A stretch of DNA of 64,000 nt from Paenibacillus dendritiformis (GCF_945605565.1 NZ_OX216966.1:2596001-2660000), one strand, 5' to 3'; shown: positions 50,936-60,488, counted from the first letter of the stretch. The notes: generated by a model not told the origin, from the sequence alone. Numbers and translations are program-made.

Positions 50936-51750
50936 CGAACCGAACGGGGCGGTTCCGCATTTCCCCGCTGGGCATTATCGCGTTTCTCGTCGTCTTCTTG
51001 GTGGTCTCGCCGCTCCTTATTATTGTGCCGACCTCCTTCACGGCGACAGGGGTGCTTCGCTTTCCGCCGGAGGGCTTCTCCTTGCAATGGTATGCGAAGA
51101 TCCTGGACCGGCCGGAGTTCATCGAATCGTTCTGGGTCAGCTTGAAGCTGGCCGCGGTGACAGCCGTCCTGGCGACGCTCATCGGCACGCTGGCCGCCTT
51201 CGCGCTGCACAAGTACAAGCCGCCCGGGAGCGGGGCGCTGAACGCGCTGCTCCTGTCGCCGCTTACCGTGCCGTCGCTTATTATCGGCATCTCGGCACTG
51301 CTGTTCTTCACTCGCATCGGGCTGGCGGGAACGTTCGCCGGGCTACTGCTGTCCCACATCCTGATCTCGGTGCCTTATGTCGTCCGGCTTGTGCTGACGG
51401 GGCTCAGCTCCTTCGATTATACGCTGGAGAGGGCGGCGGCCATATTGGGGGCGCATCCGGTGCGCACGTTTTGGGATATTACGCTGCCGGTCATCCGGCC
51501 GGCGATTTTTTCCGGGATGGTGTTCGCGTTCCTGACGTCCTTCGATAATGTGACGGTATCCTTGTTCTTAATCTCGCCTTCGACGACGACGCTGCCGATG
51601 GCGATCTTCAATTATATGCAGGAGTCGTTGACGCCGCTGGTCGCTTCGATTTCTTCGATCATGATTTTGCTGAGTCTGGTCTTTATTTTCCTTTTGGAAC
51701 GGGTATACGGCCTGGATCGGTTGTTCGGCTCCCATTCCCATTCTCATTAA
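50932..51750 (+). CDS. ABC importer permease (PotC-like)
   Basis: Encodes 272 residues with six helices; the start overlaps the previous stop by four bases (ATGA). The EAA loop is TLERAAAILGAHPVRTFWDI. The last residues are GSHSHSH, a short His/Ser tail. It is the partner of the preceding permease. Confidence 0.92.
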   Translation: MTNRTGRFRISPLGIIAFLVVFLVVSPLLIIVPTSFTATGVLRFPPEGFSLQWYAKILDRPEFIESFWVSLKLAAVTAVLATLIGTLAAFALHKYKPPGSGALNALLLSPLTVPSLIIGISALLFFTRIGLAGTFAGLLLSHILISVPYVVRLVLTGLSSFDYTLERAAAILGAHPVRTFWDITLPVIRPAIFSGMVFAFLTSFDNVTVSLFLISPSTTTLPMAIFNYMQESLTPLVASISSIMILLSLVFIFLLERVYGLDRLFGSHSHSH

Positions 51751-51766
51751 GGCAGGTTGAACGGAT

Positions 51767-52903
51767 ATGAACTTCTTATCGCGGTTGGAACGGCGGCTTC
51801 CCGAGATGATGGCGCTGCTCGAGCAAAGCGTGAACATGGATTCCCCGTCCGCGGACAAGGCGTTGACGGATCGGGTGATAGACTGGTACGAAGAGCGGTT
51901 CCGCGAGCAATTGCAGGCTAAAGTGGAGCGGGTGCCGAACGATTTATACGGTGATCGGCTGGCCGTCCGCATGGGCGCCGGCCCGCGCCAAATCTTGCTC
52001 GTCGCCCATGCCGATACGGTATGGCCCCCCGGGGAAGCGCGCCGACGCCCGTTCCGCGTGGACGGCAAGCGGGCCTACGGGCCTGGGGTGTATGATATGA
52101 AGGCCAGCTTGATCCAGGCCTTATATGCGATGAAGCTGCTGCAGGCGGAGGGGCGTCTGTGCGACTCACTGTCGATCGTGCTGCTCATCAACAGCGACGA
52201 AGAGATCGGCAGCCCGACGTCGCGGGCATGGATCGAGGCTTATGCGAGGGAGAGCGAAGCGGCTCTCGTGCTTGAGCCCCCGCTGGAGCCGCACGGAGCG
52301 TTGAAGACCGCCCGCAAAGGCAGCGGCCGCTTCCTGCTGTCGGTACAAGGGCAGGCCGCCCATGCGGGCGTCAATCCCGAGGCGGGCATCTCGGCGGTGG
52401 AGGAGCTGGCCCGGCAGATTATCCGGCTGCACTCGTGGTCCGATGCGGACAGCGGCATCCAGATCAATGTGGGCAAGATCGCCGGGGGCATCGGCGCCAA
52501 CGTGATTGCGGATTATGCCGAGGCCGAGATCGATGTGCGTGTGGACACGATGGACGACTTCCGGCGCTTCCCCGGGAGGCTGAATGGGCTTGTTCCCAGT
52601 CTGCCCGGCACTCGCCTGCGTATCGACGGCGGTATGAACCGGCCGCCTATGGAGCGGACCGAGTCCAGCGCCCGGCTGTATGAGATCGCCCGATCGGCAG
52701 CCCGGGAGGAACTGAGCCTGGAGCCGGAGGAGGCCAGCACAGGCGGCGTCAGCGACGGCAACTTCATTGCCGCCTGCGGGACGCCAACTCTCGACGGGCT
52801 TGGCGTCGGCGGAGGCGGCGCGCATTCGCCGTCCGAGTTCATTTGGGTGCCTGAGCTTGCGCGCCGCACGGCTTTATTGGCGGGCATTTTGGACCGGATT
52901 TAG
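51767..52903 (+). CDS. M20 family metallopeptidase (carboxypeptidase G2-like)
   Basis: Encodes 378 residues, 16 bases after the importer. The zinc ligands are visible: His81 in VAHADTVW, Asp110 in GPGVYDMK, the catalytic Glu pair in NSDEEIGS (~145-146), Glu in LVLEPP and a C-terminal His in GGGAHSPSEF. The dimerisation domain starts at RKGSGRFLLSVQGQAAHAGV. Glutamate carboxypeptidase/CPG2-like members release C-terminal Glu or cut N-acyl amino acids. No signal peptide: it acts on the imported compound in the cytoplasm. Confidence 0.92.
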   Translation: MNFLSRLERRLPEMMALLEQSVNMDSPSADKALTDRVIDWYEERFREQLQAKVERVPNDLYGDRLAVRMGAGPRQILLVAHADTVWPPGEARRRPFRVDGKRAYGPGVYDMKASLIQALYAMKLLQAEGRLCDSLSIVLLINSDEEIGSPTSRAWIEAYARESEAALVLEPPLEPHGALKTARKGSGRFLLSVQGQAAHAGVNPEAGISAVEELARQIIRLHSWSDADSGIQINVGKIAGGIGANVIADYAEAEIDVRVDTMDDFRRFPGRLNGLVPSLPGTRLRIDGGMNRPPMERTESSARLYEIARSAAREELSLEPEEASTGGVSDGNFIAACGTPTLDGLGVGGGGAHSPSEFIWVPELARRTALLAGILDRI

Positions 52904-53119
52904 CTTCAGGCGCTGCTTCGGGCCGGCAAGGCTGTCTGCCATTATCATGCGTGCGCGAACAGCGCGGTACATCGCGGCCGCAGGCGGCGGAGGGCCTGTC
53001 CGGGGGCGGCTTCTTCCTGCGGGAAGGGCTGCCCATTGTGCTGCGGGCAGGGGAAGGGTTGTGTTGCAGCGGATTATCGATTAATGTTAATTCATAATCA
53101 AGAGGAAGGAGGAAGCTGC

Positions 53120-54094
53120 ATGCCGACGATTAAAGATGTGGCGGAGAAGGCGGGCGTGACCGTCACGACGGTGTCCCGCGTGTTGAATAACCGCGGTTAT
53201 ATTAGCCAAGAGACGAGAGACAAGGTATATCGCGTGATGGACGAATTGCAATACCGGCCGAATGAGATCGCCCGATCGCTGTCAAGGAAGCGATCGATGA
53301 TGCTGGGCCTCATTATTCCGACGATTGCGCACCCTTTTTTCGCCGAGATGGCGAATTATATCGAGAATTACGCCTTTGCGCTGGGCTATAAGATTTTGCT
53401 GTGCAATTCCCGCCTCGATCGGGTGAAGGAGAAGGAATATATCAATATGCTGAAAAGCCATCGGGTGGACGGCATGATTATGGGCAGCCATACGCTCGAC
53501 GTGCAGGAGTACGTGAAGCTGCGGCAGCCGGTAATCACCTTCGACCGCCAGATCACGGATATTCCGTACATATCGTCCGACAACTATCAGGGCGGCGTAT
53601 TGGCCGCGCAATTGCTGATCGACAGAGGCTGCCGGCGAATCGCTCATATTTCGGGCAATTTGAGCTTGGATGTGCTGGGCAACCGGCGCTTGGAAGGATT
53701 TCTTGACACGCTGCGGAAGCATGCGCTTGAACCGATCGTCATTGAGCTTGGCACCGATGTGTTCGAGAGCTCGGGCTACGACCGCATGATTCGGAGCTTG
53801 TTCGAGAAGGAGCCGGAAGTGGACGGGCTGTTCGCCAGCAGCGATATCATTGCCCTTCATGTGATGAAGGTGTGCTCCTCGCTTGGGATCAAGGTGCCGG
53901 ACCGGATGAAGCTTATCGGCTACGACGATATTTCGCTTGCTTCGCTGGTGGAACCGGAATTGACGACCATCCGGCAGCCGTTGGAGGCCATGAGCAGATT
54001 GGCGGTCGATCTGATCGACAAGCTGATTCGGGGAGAGAAGGTGCCGCTGGAAAATATTGTTCCGGTAACGCTGGTAGAGCGAAAGACTTGCTGA
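53120..54094 (+). CDS. LacI family regulator of the GH32 sugar operon
   Basis: Encodes 324 residues from the ATG at 53120 (AAGGAGG upstream). The LacI HTH is MPTIKDVAEKAGVTVTTVSR with the hinge helix PNEIARSLSRK. The periplasmic-binding-like effector domain follows (DGMIMGSHTLDV; ISSDNYQGGVLAAQLLI; KLIGYDDISLASLVEPELTT). Upstream of a sugar ABC importer and a beta-fructosidase whose promoter carries two LacI-type sites, so it is a ScrR/CscR-like repressor by role. Inducer probably a fructose-containing sugar. Confidence 0.93.
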   Translation: MPTIKDVAEKAGVTVTTVSRVLNNRGYISQETRDKVYRVMDELQYRPNEIARSLSRKRSMMLGLIIPTIAHPFFAEMANYIENYAFALGYKILLCNSRLDRVKEKEYINMLKSHRVDGMIMGSHTLDVQEYVKLRQPVITFDRQITDIPYISSDNYQGGVLAAQLLIDRGCRRIAHISGNLSLDVLGNRRLEGFLDTLRKHALEPIVIELGTDVFESSGYDRMIRSLFEKEPEVDGLFASSDIIALHVMKVCSSLGIKVPDRMKLIGYDDISLASLVEPELTTIRQPLEAMSRLAVDLIDKLIRGEKVPLENIVPVTLVERKTC

Positions 54095-54100
54095 CAAGAG

Positions 54101-54126
54101 GCCATATCAACAAGATACGGCTTTTT
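54101..54126 (+). terminator. terminator of the lacI-type gene
   Basis: GCCaTATC / GATAcGGC with a five-base loop and one mismatch, then T5. Confidence 0.75.
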
Positions 54127-54138
54127 ATTTACGCCGCT

Positions 54139-54179
54139 ATGACAACCGGTTGACATGTCAATCGGTTGTCATATATAAT
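54139..54179 (+). promoter_or_regulatory. sugar operon promoter covered by a double LacI-type operator
   Basis: TTGACA (54150-54155), 18-base spacer, TATAAT (54174-54179). The 34 bases 54139-54172 form a near-perfect palindrome made of two LacI-like sites with central CG: TGACAACCGGTTGACA and TGTCAATCGGTTGTCA. Repressor bound here would cover the -35 and spacer. Confidence 0.88.
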
Positions 54180-54230
54180 CGCCTTGAAAGCGTAACCAAA
54201 AATAGGCAAGAAGATATGGGGGGATGGATT

Positions 54231-55526
54231 ATGAAGAAGTCACGGTTCATGGTTTTGGTGCTGGCAGTGCTGATATGCGCCACGGTGGCCGCTGCTTGCG
54301 GCAAGGACGGCGGCGAAAGCGGGAAGTCCGGCGGGGACGGCCAGGAGGTCACGATCACCTTCTTGAATTCGAAGGCGGAGATTCAGCAGGAGATGAATGC
54401 CGCCGCCGCCCAATTCAGGGAGGCCAATCCGGGCATTATGGTCGAAGTCATCTCGACGACGGAAGCCCAGTCTCCGGTGGAGCGGGCATCTGCCCTGTAC
54501 GCGGCAGGCACGCCTGCGACGCTGGCGATGCTTGACGCGGGCGATATTGCCAAGTTCAAGGACAAGGCGGCCGACCTGTCCGCCGAGAAATGGGTCGGCG
54601 ATCTGGCGCAGCCGAATGAACTGGACGGCCGGACGATCGCTTTTCCGTTCGCCGTGGAAGGGTATGGACTCATCTACAATAAGGCCGCCGTCGAGAAGGC
54701 GTTGGGCGGAGCCTTCGATCCGGGTTCGGTTAACACTACCGAAGCGCTGGAGAAGCTGTTCCAGCAGATCGAAGCGTCCGGGACGGCGCCGATTGCGATC
54801 GGCAGCATGGACTGGTCGCTGGGCAATCATTTCCTCGCTCTCGCGTATGCGGCGCAGCCGGACGGCGATGTCAACGACTTTCTGGACGAATTGAAGGCCG
54901 GCAAGGCGGCGCTCGCGGACAATGCCGTGTTCAACGGCTTGATGGACACCTTCGACGTGATGAAGAAATACAACAAAGGCAAAGACGATCCGATGGCCGT
55001 CGCCTATGAACAAAGCGCCTCGGCGGTCGCCAAGGGAGAGGCGGCGATGACCTTCAACGGCAACTGGCTTATCGGCGAGCTGCAGAAGTCCAATCCGGAC
55101 GGCGAATTCGGCTTCCTCCCGGTGCCGGTCAGCAATGATGCCGGCGACAAGCCCAATTCGGCGATTGCGCTCGGCGCGACGAAGCAGATTTTCGTCGATA
55201 AGGAAAAGAGCACGGAGGAGCAGCAGGCGGCCGCGAAGAAATTCCTCGAGTGGCTTGTCTACGAGGAAGCGGGACAAGATTTTCTGGTGAACAAGGCCCA
55301 CGTCGTGCCCGCATTCAAAAATATCGCGCTGGAGCCTGCCAACTCCCTGGGCCAAGCCGTCAAAGCTTACAACAATGCCGGCCAATCGATTCCGTTCGCC
55401 GGGAACTTCGTGCCAGGCGATCATTGGAAGGTGCTCGGCGCTTCGATGCAAAAGTATCTCGCGGGCAAAGCGGACCGGGCGGCGCTGGCGGCCGAGATCG
55501 AAGACTACTGGACAAGCAGCAAGTGA
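54231..55526 (+). CDS. sugar ABC transporter substrate-binding lipoprotein
   Basis: Encodes 431 residues; the ATG at 54231 follows GGGGGGATGG. Lipobox VAAAC near residue 23. The mature protein is a family-1 solute-binding fold (TFLNSKAEIQQEMNAAAAQF; FAVEGYGLIYNKAAVEKALG; GEAAMTFNGNWLIGEL), typical for oligosaccharides. First gene of an operon with two permeases and a GH32 enzyme, so sucrose or fructo-oligosaccharide is the likely ligand. No ATPase gene is present: a shared MsmX-type ATPase would be needed, as is usual in bacilli. Confidence 0.92.
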   Translation: MKKSRFMVLVLAVLICATVAAACGKDGGESGKSGGDGQEVTITFLNSKAEIQQEMNAAAAQFREANPGIMVEVISTTEAQSPVERASALYAAGTPATLAMLDAGDIAKFKDKAADLSAEKWVGDLAQPNELDGRTIAFPFAVEGYGLIYNKAAVEKALGGAFDPGSVNTTEALEKLFQQIEASGTAPIAIGSMDWSLGNHFLALAYAAQPDGDVNDFLDELKAGKAALADNAVFNGLMDTFDVMKKYNKGKDDPMAVAYEQSASAVAKGEAAMTFNGNWLIGELQKSNPDGEFGFLPVPVSNDAGDKPNSAIALGATKQIFVDKEKSTEEQQAAAKKFLEWLVYEEAGQDFLVNKAHVVPAFKNIALEPANSLGQAVKAYNNAGQSIPFAGNFVPGDHWKVLGASMQKYLAGKADRAALAAEIEDYWTSSK

Positions 55527-55615
55527 CATTGATGCAGGCCATGGCTGAGGGATGAGATGATTGCTCACGTCTATCGGCCGGCCGTTTGTCATCCAGAGAA
55601 ACGGGGGATTCCATC

Positions 55616-56500
55616 ATGCTTTCTGAATGGAGCTTCATGAAGAGACTGGGACACCGGCTCTTCTTTACAGGACCGGCGTTATTTTGTTTTTTTGCCGTCA
55701 TTATCATCCCTTTTATGTATGGAATCTATATGACGTTCTTTCAATGGGACGGCATTGCTTCCGAGATGCCGTTCGTCGGCTTGGCCAACTATGCCGAAGT
55801 GCTGCAGGATGCGAAGTTCTGGGACTCGGTCTGGCTGACGATCAAATATGTCGGCGCGACGGTTCTGCTCATTAATGCGGTTGCGTTCTTTCTCGCCTAC
55901 GCGGTTACCTCCGGGTACCGGGGACAGAACTTTTTCCGGACCGCCTTCTTTACGCCGAATCTGATCGGCGGTCTGGTGCTCGGCTTTTTGTGGCAGTTTA
56001 TTTTCAACCATTTTTTAGTGAACTTCGGGAAAAAATACGATCTGCTTCTGTTCGCCAAAACATGGCTGGGCGACGAGCAGCGGGCGTTCTGGGCGCTCGT
56101 CATCGTAACGGTATGGCAGTATGCCGGTTATATGATGGTCATCTTCATTGCCGGTCTGGTCAGCGTGCCGAAGGATGTGCTTGAGGCGGCCACGATCGAC
56201 GGCTCAGGGGGCTGGACCCGGCTGACGCGCGTCGTGCTTCCGTTAATGGTGCCCTCCTTTATCGTGACGATATTCCTGTCGCTTCAGCGCGGGTTCATGG
56301 TCTATGACGTCAACTATGCGCTGACTCAGGGCGGGCCGTTCGGCAGCACGGTGCTCGTCTCGATGCATGTGTACGACAAGGCGTTCCAGCGTTACGATTA
56401 CGGGGTCGGCCAGGCGGAGGCGTTCGTGCTGTTCTTTTTCGTCGCGGCGGTAACCATCCTTCAAGTCTACATCGGGAAGAAAATGGAGGTGGAAGCCTGA
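55616..56500 (+). CDS. sugar ABC transporter permease (MalF-like)
   Basis: Encodes 294 residues; the ATG at 55616 follows ACGGGGGATT. Six helices; the EAA loop reads VLEAATIDGSGGWTRLTRVV. The next permease gene starts one base before its stop ends. With it, the channel for the GH32 substrate. Confidence 0.92.
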   Translation: MLSEWSFMKRLGHRLFFTGPALFCFFAVIIIPFMYGIYMTFFQWDGIASEMPFVGLANYAEVLQDAKFWDSVWLTIKYVGATVLLINAVAFFLAYAVTSGYRGQNFFRTAFFTPNLIGGLVLGFLWQFIFNHFLVNFGKKYDLLLFAKTWLGDEQRAFWALVIVTVWQYAGYMMVIFIAGLVSVPKDVLEAATIDGSGGWTRLTRVVLPLMVPSFIVTIFLSLQRGFMVYDVNYALTQGGPFGSTVLVSMHVYDKAFQRYDYGVGQAEAFVLFFFVAAVTILQVYIGKKMEVEA

Positions 56501-57342
56501 TGCGAACCCGTCACATCCTGAAGCAGGGCGTCATCTACGTTATCCTGCTCTGCTCGTTGATCGGATTTCTGTTCCCGTTCTATCTGCTGGTCGTGAACGC
56601 GTTCAAGCGCAATGCGGACATTATCGATGCTCCGGCCGCGCTGCCGTCCTCGATACAGTTCTCCCATTTCGTGACCGTTATCCGCGAGATGGACTATGTT
56701 CACAGCTTCGTCAATTCGCTGCTCATTACGGCGGCCAGCCTCGTATTCATTTTGCTGTTCTCCGCGATGACGGCTCATTACTTCGTGCGGAACAACACCA
56801 GGGGGAACCAACTGATATTCTTCATGATGGTCGCCTCGATGATCATCCCGTTCCAGGCGATAATGATTCCGTTAGTATCGTTGTACGGGAATCATCTCGG
56901 GTGGATCTCGAGCGCTCCGCGGCTCACGCTTATTTTCATGTACATCGGCTTCGGCAGCTCGCTCGCGGTATTTATTTTTCACGGGTTCATCAAAAGCGTT
57001 CCGCGCGAACTCGAAGAAGCGGCATATATCGACGGCTGCAACCGCCGGCAATCGTTCTTCAAGGTTGTGGCTCCGATCTTGAAGCCTACTTCCGTGACGA
57101 TTGGCATTTTGAACGTATTGTGGATCTGGAACGATTTCCTGCTGCCGGTGCTCATCCTGCAGAATGCAGGCAAGGACAAGCTGACCTTGCCGCTGGCGAT
57201 CCAAGTCTTCAAGGGAAGCTATACTTCCGATTTCGAGAAGTTCCTGCCCGCGGTTCTGCTCGTCATTCTCCCGATTCTGATCGTCTATATTTTCGCGCAG
57301 CGCTACATTATTCAAGGGGTGACACAGGGCGCGGTGAAGTAA
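56500..57342 (+). CDS. sugar ABC transporter permease (MalG-like)
   Basis: Encodes 280 residues, overlapping the preceding stop by one base (TGATG). Six helices; the EAA loop is LEEAAYIDGCNRRQSFFKVV. It ends with YIFAQRYIIQGVTQGAVK, the usual MalG-type C-terminus. Confidence 0.93.
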   Translation: MRTRHILKQGVIYVILLCSLIGFLFPFYLLVVNAFKRNADIIDAPAALPSSIQFSHFVTVIREMDYVHSFVNSLLITAASLVFILLFSAMTAHYFVRNNTRGNQLIFFMMVASMIIPFQAIMIPLVSLYGNHLGWISSAPRLTLIFMYIGFGSSLAVFIFHGFIKSVPRELEEAAYIDGCNRRQSFFKVVAPILKPTSVTIGILNVLWIWNDFLLPVLILQNAGKDKLTLPLAIQVFKGSYTSDFEKFLPAVLLVILPILIVYIFAQRYIIQGVTQGAVK

Positions 57343-57374
57343 AATCCATATCATAGGAGCAAGAGGGTGTAGAT

Positions 57375-58880
57375 TTGGAACGGATATCAACGACAACGCA
57401 TCAAGAAGCGATCGCGAAGGCGGCGGCATCGATAGAGCGGGCACGGGGAAGCCGGGAGGCCGATCCCCATCGGCCGGCCTATCATGCGCGTCCGCCCGTC
57501 CACTGGATGAACGATCCGAACGGCTTGATTCATTATAAGGGGAAATACCATCTGTTCTACCAGCATAACCCGTACGGCGCACAATGGGGCGACATTCACT
57601 GGGGGCATATGAGCAGCGCGGATCTGGTCCATTGGGAGCATCTTCCGATCGCCCTCGCCCCGAGCGAGGGGTATGATCGGGACGGTTGCTTCTCCGGCAG
57701 CGCCGTGGAGCATGAGGGACGGCTGCACCTGTTCTACACGGGGAACTTGTTCACAACGCCCGTGGGCGTTCCGGATGATCTGCTGCAGCAGCAATGCGTG
57801 GCGGTATCGGAGGACGGGATTCATTTTGAAAAGTCGGCCCGCAATCCGATCATTCCGGCGCCGCCGCCGGAGGTGGGGCAGAACACTCATTTCCGCGATC
57901 CGAAGGTATGGAAGCACGGCAAGCGATGGCATATGGTCGTCGGCGTACGCATGAACGATACGGGCAAGGTGGTCATGTACCGATCGCCGGATTTGATCGA
58001 TTGGGAGTTCGCCGGCGTGATCGCCGAGAGCGACGGCACGATGGGATATATGCATGAGTGCCCGGACTTCTTCTCCCTGGGCGGGAAGGACGTGCTGCTC
58101 CTGTCGCCGGAAGGTGCGTCGGCGGTGGGCGGCGAGAGAACGTCCGGCTACTATGTTGGACAGCTAGACTATGAATCGGTGCGGTATGAGCATGGCCCCT
58201 TCCAGAGGCTGGATTACGGCTTCGACTTCTACGCGCCGCAGACGCTGACAGACCCGTGCGGCAGGCGAATCCTCATCGGCTGGATGCCGATGGACGGAGC
58301 TGGGCTGGGCAAGCAATGGGCGGGCTGCATGACCATTCCGCGGGAGTTGACCTTACAGTCGGACACGAACCGTCTGCTCATCCGGCCGGCAGCAGAGATG
58401 AAGCTGCTGCGGAGCGCTCCTCGATCGGCCGGGCCGTTCGCGGTTAGGGATCGGGAGTTCCATACGATCCCTGGCATCGCCGGCGAATGCGTCGAACTGC
58501 TCGTCGAGTATGATCTGGCAGCGACGGATGCCACGGAATTCGGTATGCATGTGCGCGCTTCCGCAGACGGAGCGGAGAAGACGGTCATCGCCTATCATGC
58601 GCAGACCGGGCAGGTGGTCTTCGAGCGGACCGATGCCGGGGAAGGGGTTGCAGGAATGAAGGCGTGTGCTATCGCCAGCGGCGGCAGTCCCGACATATTG
58701 ACGCTGCACTTGTTCTTGGACCGGTCTACGCTGGAGCTGTTCATTAATGACGGAGAATATGTGATGAGCGGCTATATATTTCCGGCTGCGGCGAGCCGCG
58801 GAATTGAATTTTTTGCGGCAGGCGGGACCGCGGCGGTGCGCCGGGTTCAGTGCTGGGATATGGATGCGGCCGTGGAGTAG
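57375..58880 (+). CDS. GH32 beta-fructosidase (sucrose-6-phosphate hydrolase/levanase type)
   Basis: Encodes 501 residues from a TTG at 57375. The three family acids are in WMNDPNG (nucleophile ~Asp47), FRDP and ECPD (acid/base); the C-terminal beta-sandwich ends with LDRSTLELFINDGE. No signal peptide, so it acts in the cytoplasm on sugar imported by the preceding ABC proteins. Because import is by ABC and not a PTS, unphosphorylated sucrose or fructo-oligosaccharides are the more likely substrates than sucrose 6-phosphate. Confidence 0.94.
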   Translation: MERISTTTHQEAIAKAAASIERARGSREADPHRPAYHARPPVHWMNDPNGLIHYKGKYHLFYQHNPYGAQWGDIHWGHMSSADLVHWEHLPIALAPSEGYDRDGCFSGSAVEHEGRLHLFYTGNLFTTPVGVPDDLLQQQCVAVSEDGIHFEKSARNPIIPAPPPEVGQNTHFRDPKVWKHGKRWHMVVGVRMNDTGKVVMYRSPDLIDWEFAGVIAESDGTMGYMHECPDFFSLGGKDVLLLSPEGASAVGGERTSGYYVGQLDYESVRYEHGPFQRLDYGFDFYAPQTLTDPCGRRILIGWMPMDGAGLGKQWAGCMTIPRELTLQSDTNRLLIRPAAEMKLLRSAPRSAGPFAVRDREFHTIPGIAGECVELLVEYDLAATDATEFGMHVRASADGAEKTVIAYHAQTGQVVFERTDAGEGVAGMKACAIASGGSPDILTLHLFLDRSTLELFINDGEYVMSGYIFPAAASRGIEFFAAGGTAAVRRVQCWDMDAAVE

Positions 58881-58929
58881 GTATTTTTTCAATAGAAGAG
58901 TATTCAATAGAAGAATACGCAAGGAAGAG

Positions 58930-58969
58930 AAGCCCGCAGCGCTTACGGCGAGAGATAGCGGGCTTTTTG
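58930..58969 (+). terminator. terminator of the GH32 operon
   Basis: AAGCCCGC / GCGGGCTT outer arms with a loop holding CGCTTACGGCG, then TTTTG. Its right arm begins the repeat shared with 62.2 kb. Confidence 0.85.
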
Positions 58970-59062
58970 TTGTTTCGTTCGGGCTAAAATGGGTCTATAG
59001 AACGATGTGAAGTCGTTAAAAGTATTCCGATAACATCTTATGTAAAAATAAGGTTATACAGA
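58957..59062. repeat. ~105-bp intergenic repeat, copy 1
   Basis: Runs from AGCGGGCTT through CGGGCTAAAATGGGTCTATA, then TATTCCGATAACATC and TATGTAAAAA to CAG. The same blocks, in the same order and spacing, recur at about 62166-62275. Confidence 0.75.
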
Positions 59063-59095
59063 GAGAAGTTCTTATTAAAATAAATATGAGGGGTT

Positions 59096-59320
59096 TTGGA
59101 AACGATTTATGCCGATTTGATGCGAATTCAGGCCTGCATTCATCTGATCCAATCGGAAAATGCAGAAGAGCAGCCAGAGCAATGTTACTGGAAGCCATGG
59201 ACTGCCGGAGACCAAATACTGTACCAAGGCAGCGGGAAGCACGAACAGATGCTGGAAGGCGAAGATGCAGGAAAGAACGGGTCTGTTGTCAGAGCTATAT
59301 TCCATGGAGAGGTGCAGTGA
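59096..59320 (+). CDS. small protein of 74 residues, unknown
   Basis: A TTG at 59096 after GAGGGG opens METIYADLMRIQACIHLIQS, then an acidic and aromatic middle (EEQPEQCYWKPWTAGDQI) and a C-terminus VVRAIFHGEVQ. The codon pattern looks protein-like and three alternative frames are less convincing. No family recognised and spacing from the SD is short. It sits directly behind intergenic repeat copy 1. Confidence 0.4.
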   Translation: METIYADLMRIQACIHLIQSENAEEQPEQCYWKPWTAGDQILYQGSGKHEQMLEGEDAGKNGSVVRAIFHGEVQ

Positions 59321-59545
59321 ATATGAACATGAATCATCCATTTCTGAATTCTGGTTCTTATTCATAATGCCGGGGAAGCCGGGGGATTATTTCTTCCTGG
59401 TCTTTACTAATTTTTACAAAATAAGAATCAATTCCATTGTAGTTTCATAATATTCAGGGTGGCATGCCGAACGCTTAACTGCAGTTAAGATTCACATTGC
59501 ATCATTTGTCTCGCAATAACCTTATTTTTTAGGAGGTCTTCTGGT

Positions 59546-60445
59546 ATGACTAATGCTAAACCAGCCAAAAAAATGACAAAAATATTGGTCGTTCTGCTCT
59601 CATTTTCTTTTCTTGTTTCCTTTTTCGGAATAAATGCTCTGCTACCAACTAAGGCGTATGCCGCAAACTCTCACGATGAAAATTTCTCACCGGAGACGCT
59701 TAAGTTCCTTCGTACCAATACGGGGCTCGATGGCGAGCAGTGGGACAATATTATGAAACTCATCAACAAACCTGAGCAGGACTCGCTCGACTGGACCAAG
59801 TACTATGGTTACTGCGAGGACATTGGCGATGACCGCGGCTATACTATCGGCATATTCGGAGCCACTACAGGGGGATCCAACGACAAACATCCGGATGGCC
59901 CGACTCTGTTCAAGGAATTTGACGCTGCCAGCGGAGCGGCCAATCCTTCCGTCGAAGGCGGTCTGGCACGCATAGGCGTTAACGGGTCGATGAAAGGTTC
60001 GATTTTAAAAATAAAGGATAGCGAAAAAGTGTTTTGCGGCAAAATCAAAAAGTTGCAGAACAATGACACATGGAGAGAGGCAATCTGGCAAACTTTCTAC
60101 AAAGTTTACATCAAATACAGCGTCCAGCAAGCGCGTCAACGCGGCTTCAATTCCGCTCTGACCATCGGCTCCTTTGTCGATACGGCATTGAATCAGGGCG
60201 CTACCGGTGATTCCGGAACGCTCCAGGGTATTCTGTCCCGCTCAGGCAAAAGTACCGACGAGAAGACATTTATGAAGAAATTTTATGCCGAGCGCACATT
60301 AGTCGTAGATACCAATGACTACAATCAGCCGCCCAACGGCAAGAACCGCGTGAAGCAATGGAGCCAACTTTGGGATATGGGGAAGGCGGATCTCAAGAAC
60401 GCCGACGACGCGATTGTCAAAGTCACCAGTTGGAAAATGAAGTGA
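59546..60445 (+). CDS. csn: secreted GH46 chitosanase
   Basis: Encodes 299 residues; the ATG is preceded by TTAGGAGGTCTTC. Signal peptide with cleavage likely after PTKAYA (~39). The mature enzyme begins before ETLKFLRTNTGLDGEQWDNI. The acid pair expected for GH46 is Glu77 (NKPEQDSLDW) and an Asp of EDIGDDRGYTIGIFGATTGG (residues 95-96). It hydrolyses chitosan outside the cell by inversion. Cysteines 90 and 163 are the only two in the mature part and might pair. Monocistronic with a terminator. Confidence 0.93.
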   Translation: MTNAKPAKKMTKILVVLLSFSFLVSFFGINALLPTKAYAANSHDENFSPETLKFLRTNTGLDGEQWDNIMKLINKPEQDSLDWTKYYGYCEDIGDDRGYTIGIFGATTGGSNDKHPDGPTLFKEFDAASGAANPSVEGGLARIGVNGSMKGSILKIKDSEKVFCGKIKKLQNNDTWREAIWQTFYKVYIKYSVQQARQRGFNSALTIGSFVDTALNQGATGDSGTLQGILSRSGKSTDEKTFMKKFYAERTLVVDTNDYNQPPNGKNRVKQWSQLWDMGKADLKNADDAIVKVTSWKMK

Positions 60446-60453
60446 GTCATGGT

Positions 60454-60488
60454 TCCCGCGTCGGCATAGCGTCGGACGCGGGATTTTG
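60454..60488 (+). terminator. terminator of csn
   Basis: TCCCGCGTC / GACGCGGGA with a 12-base loop, then TTTTG. Confidence 0.88.

Noticed and set aside
54240..55592. 450-codon minus-strand frame
   Set aside because: Shadow of the sugar-binding protein gene.
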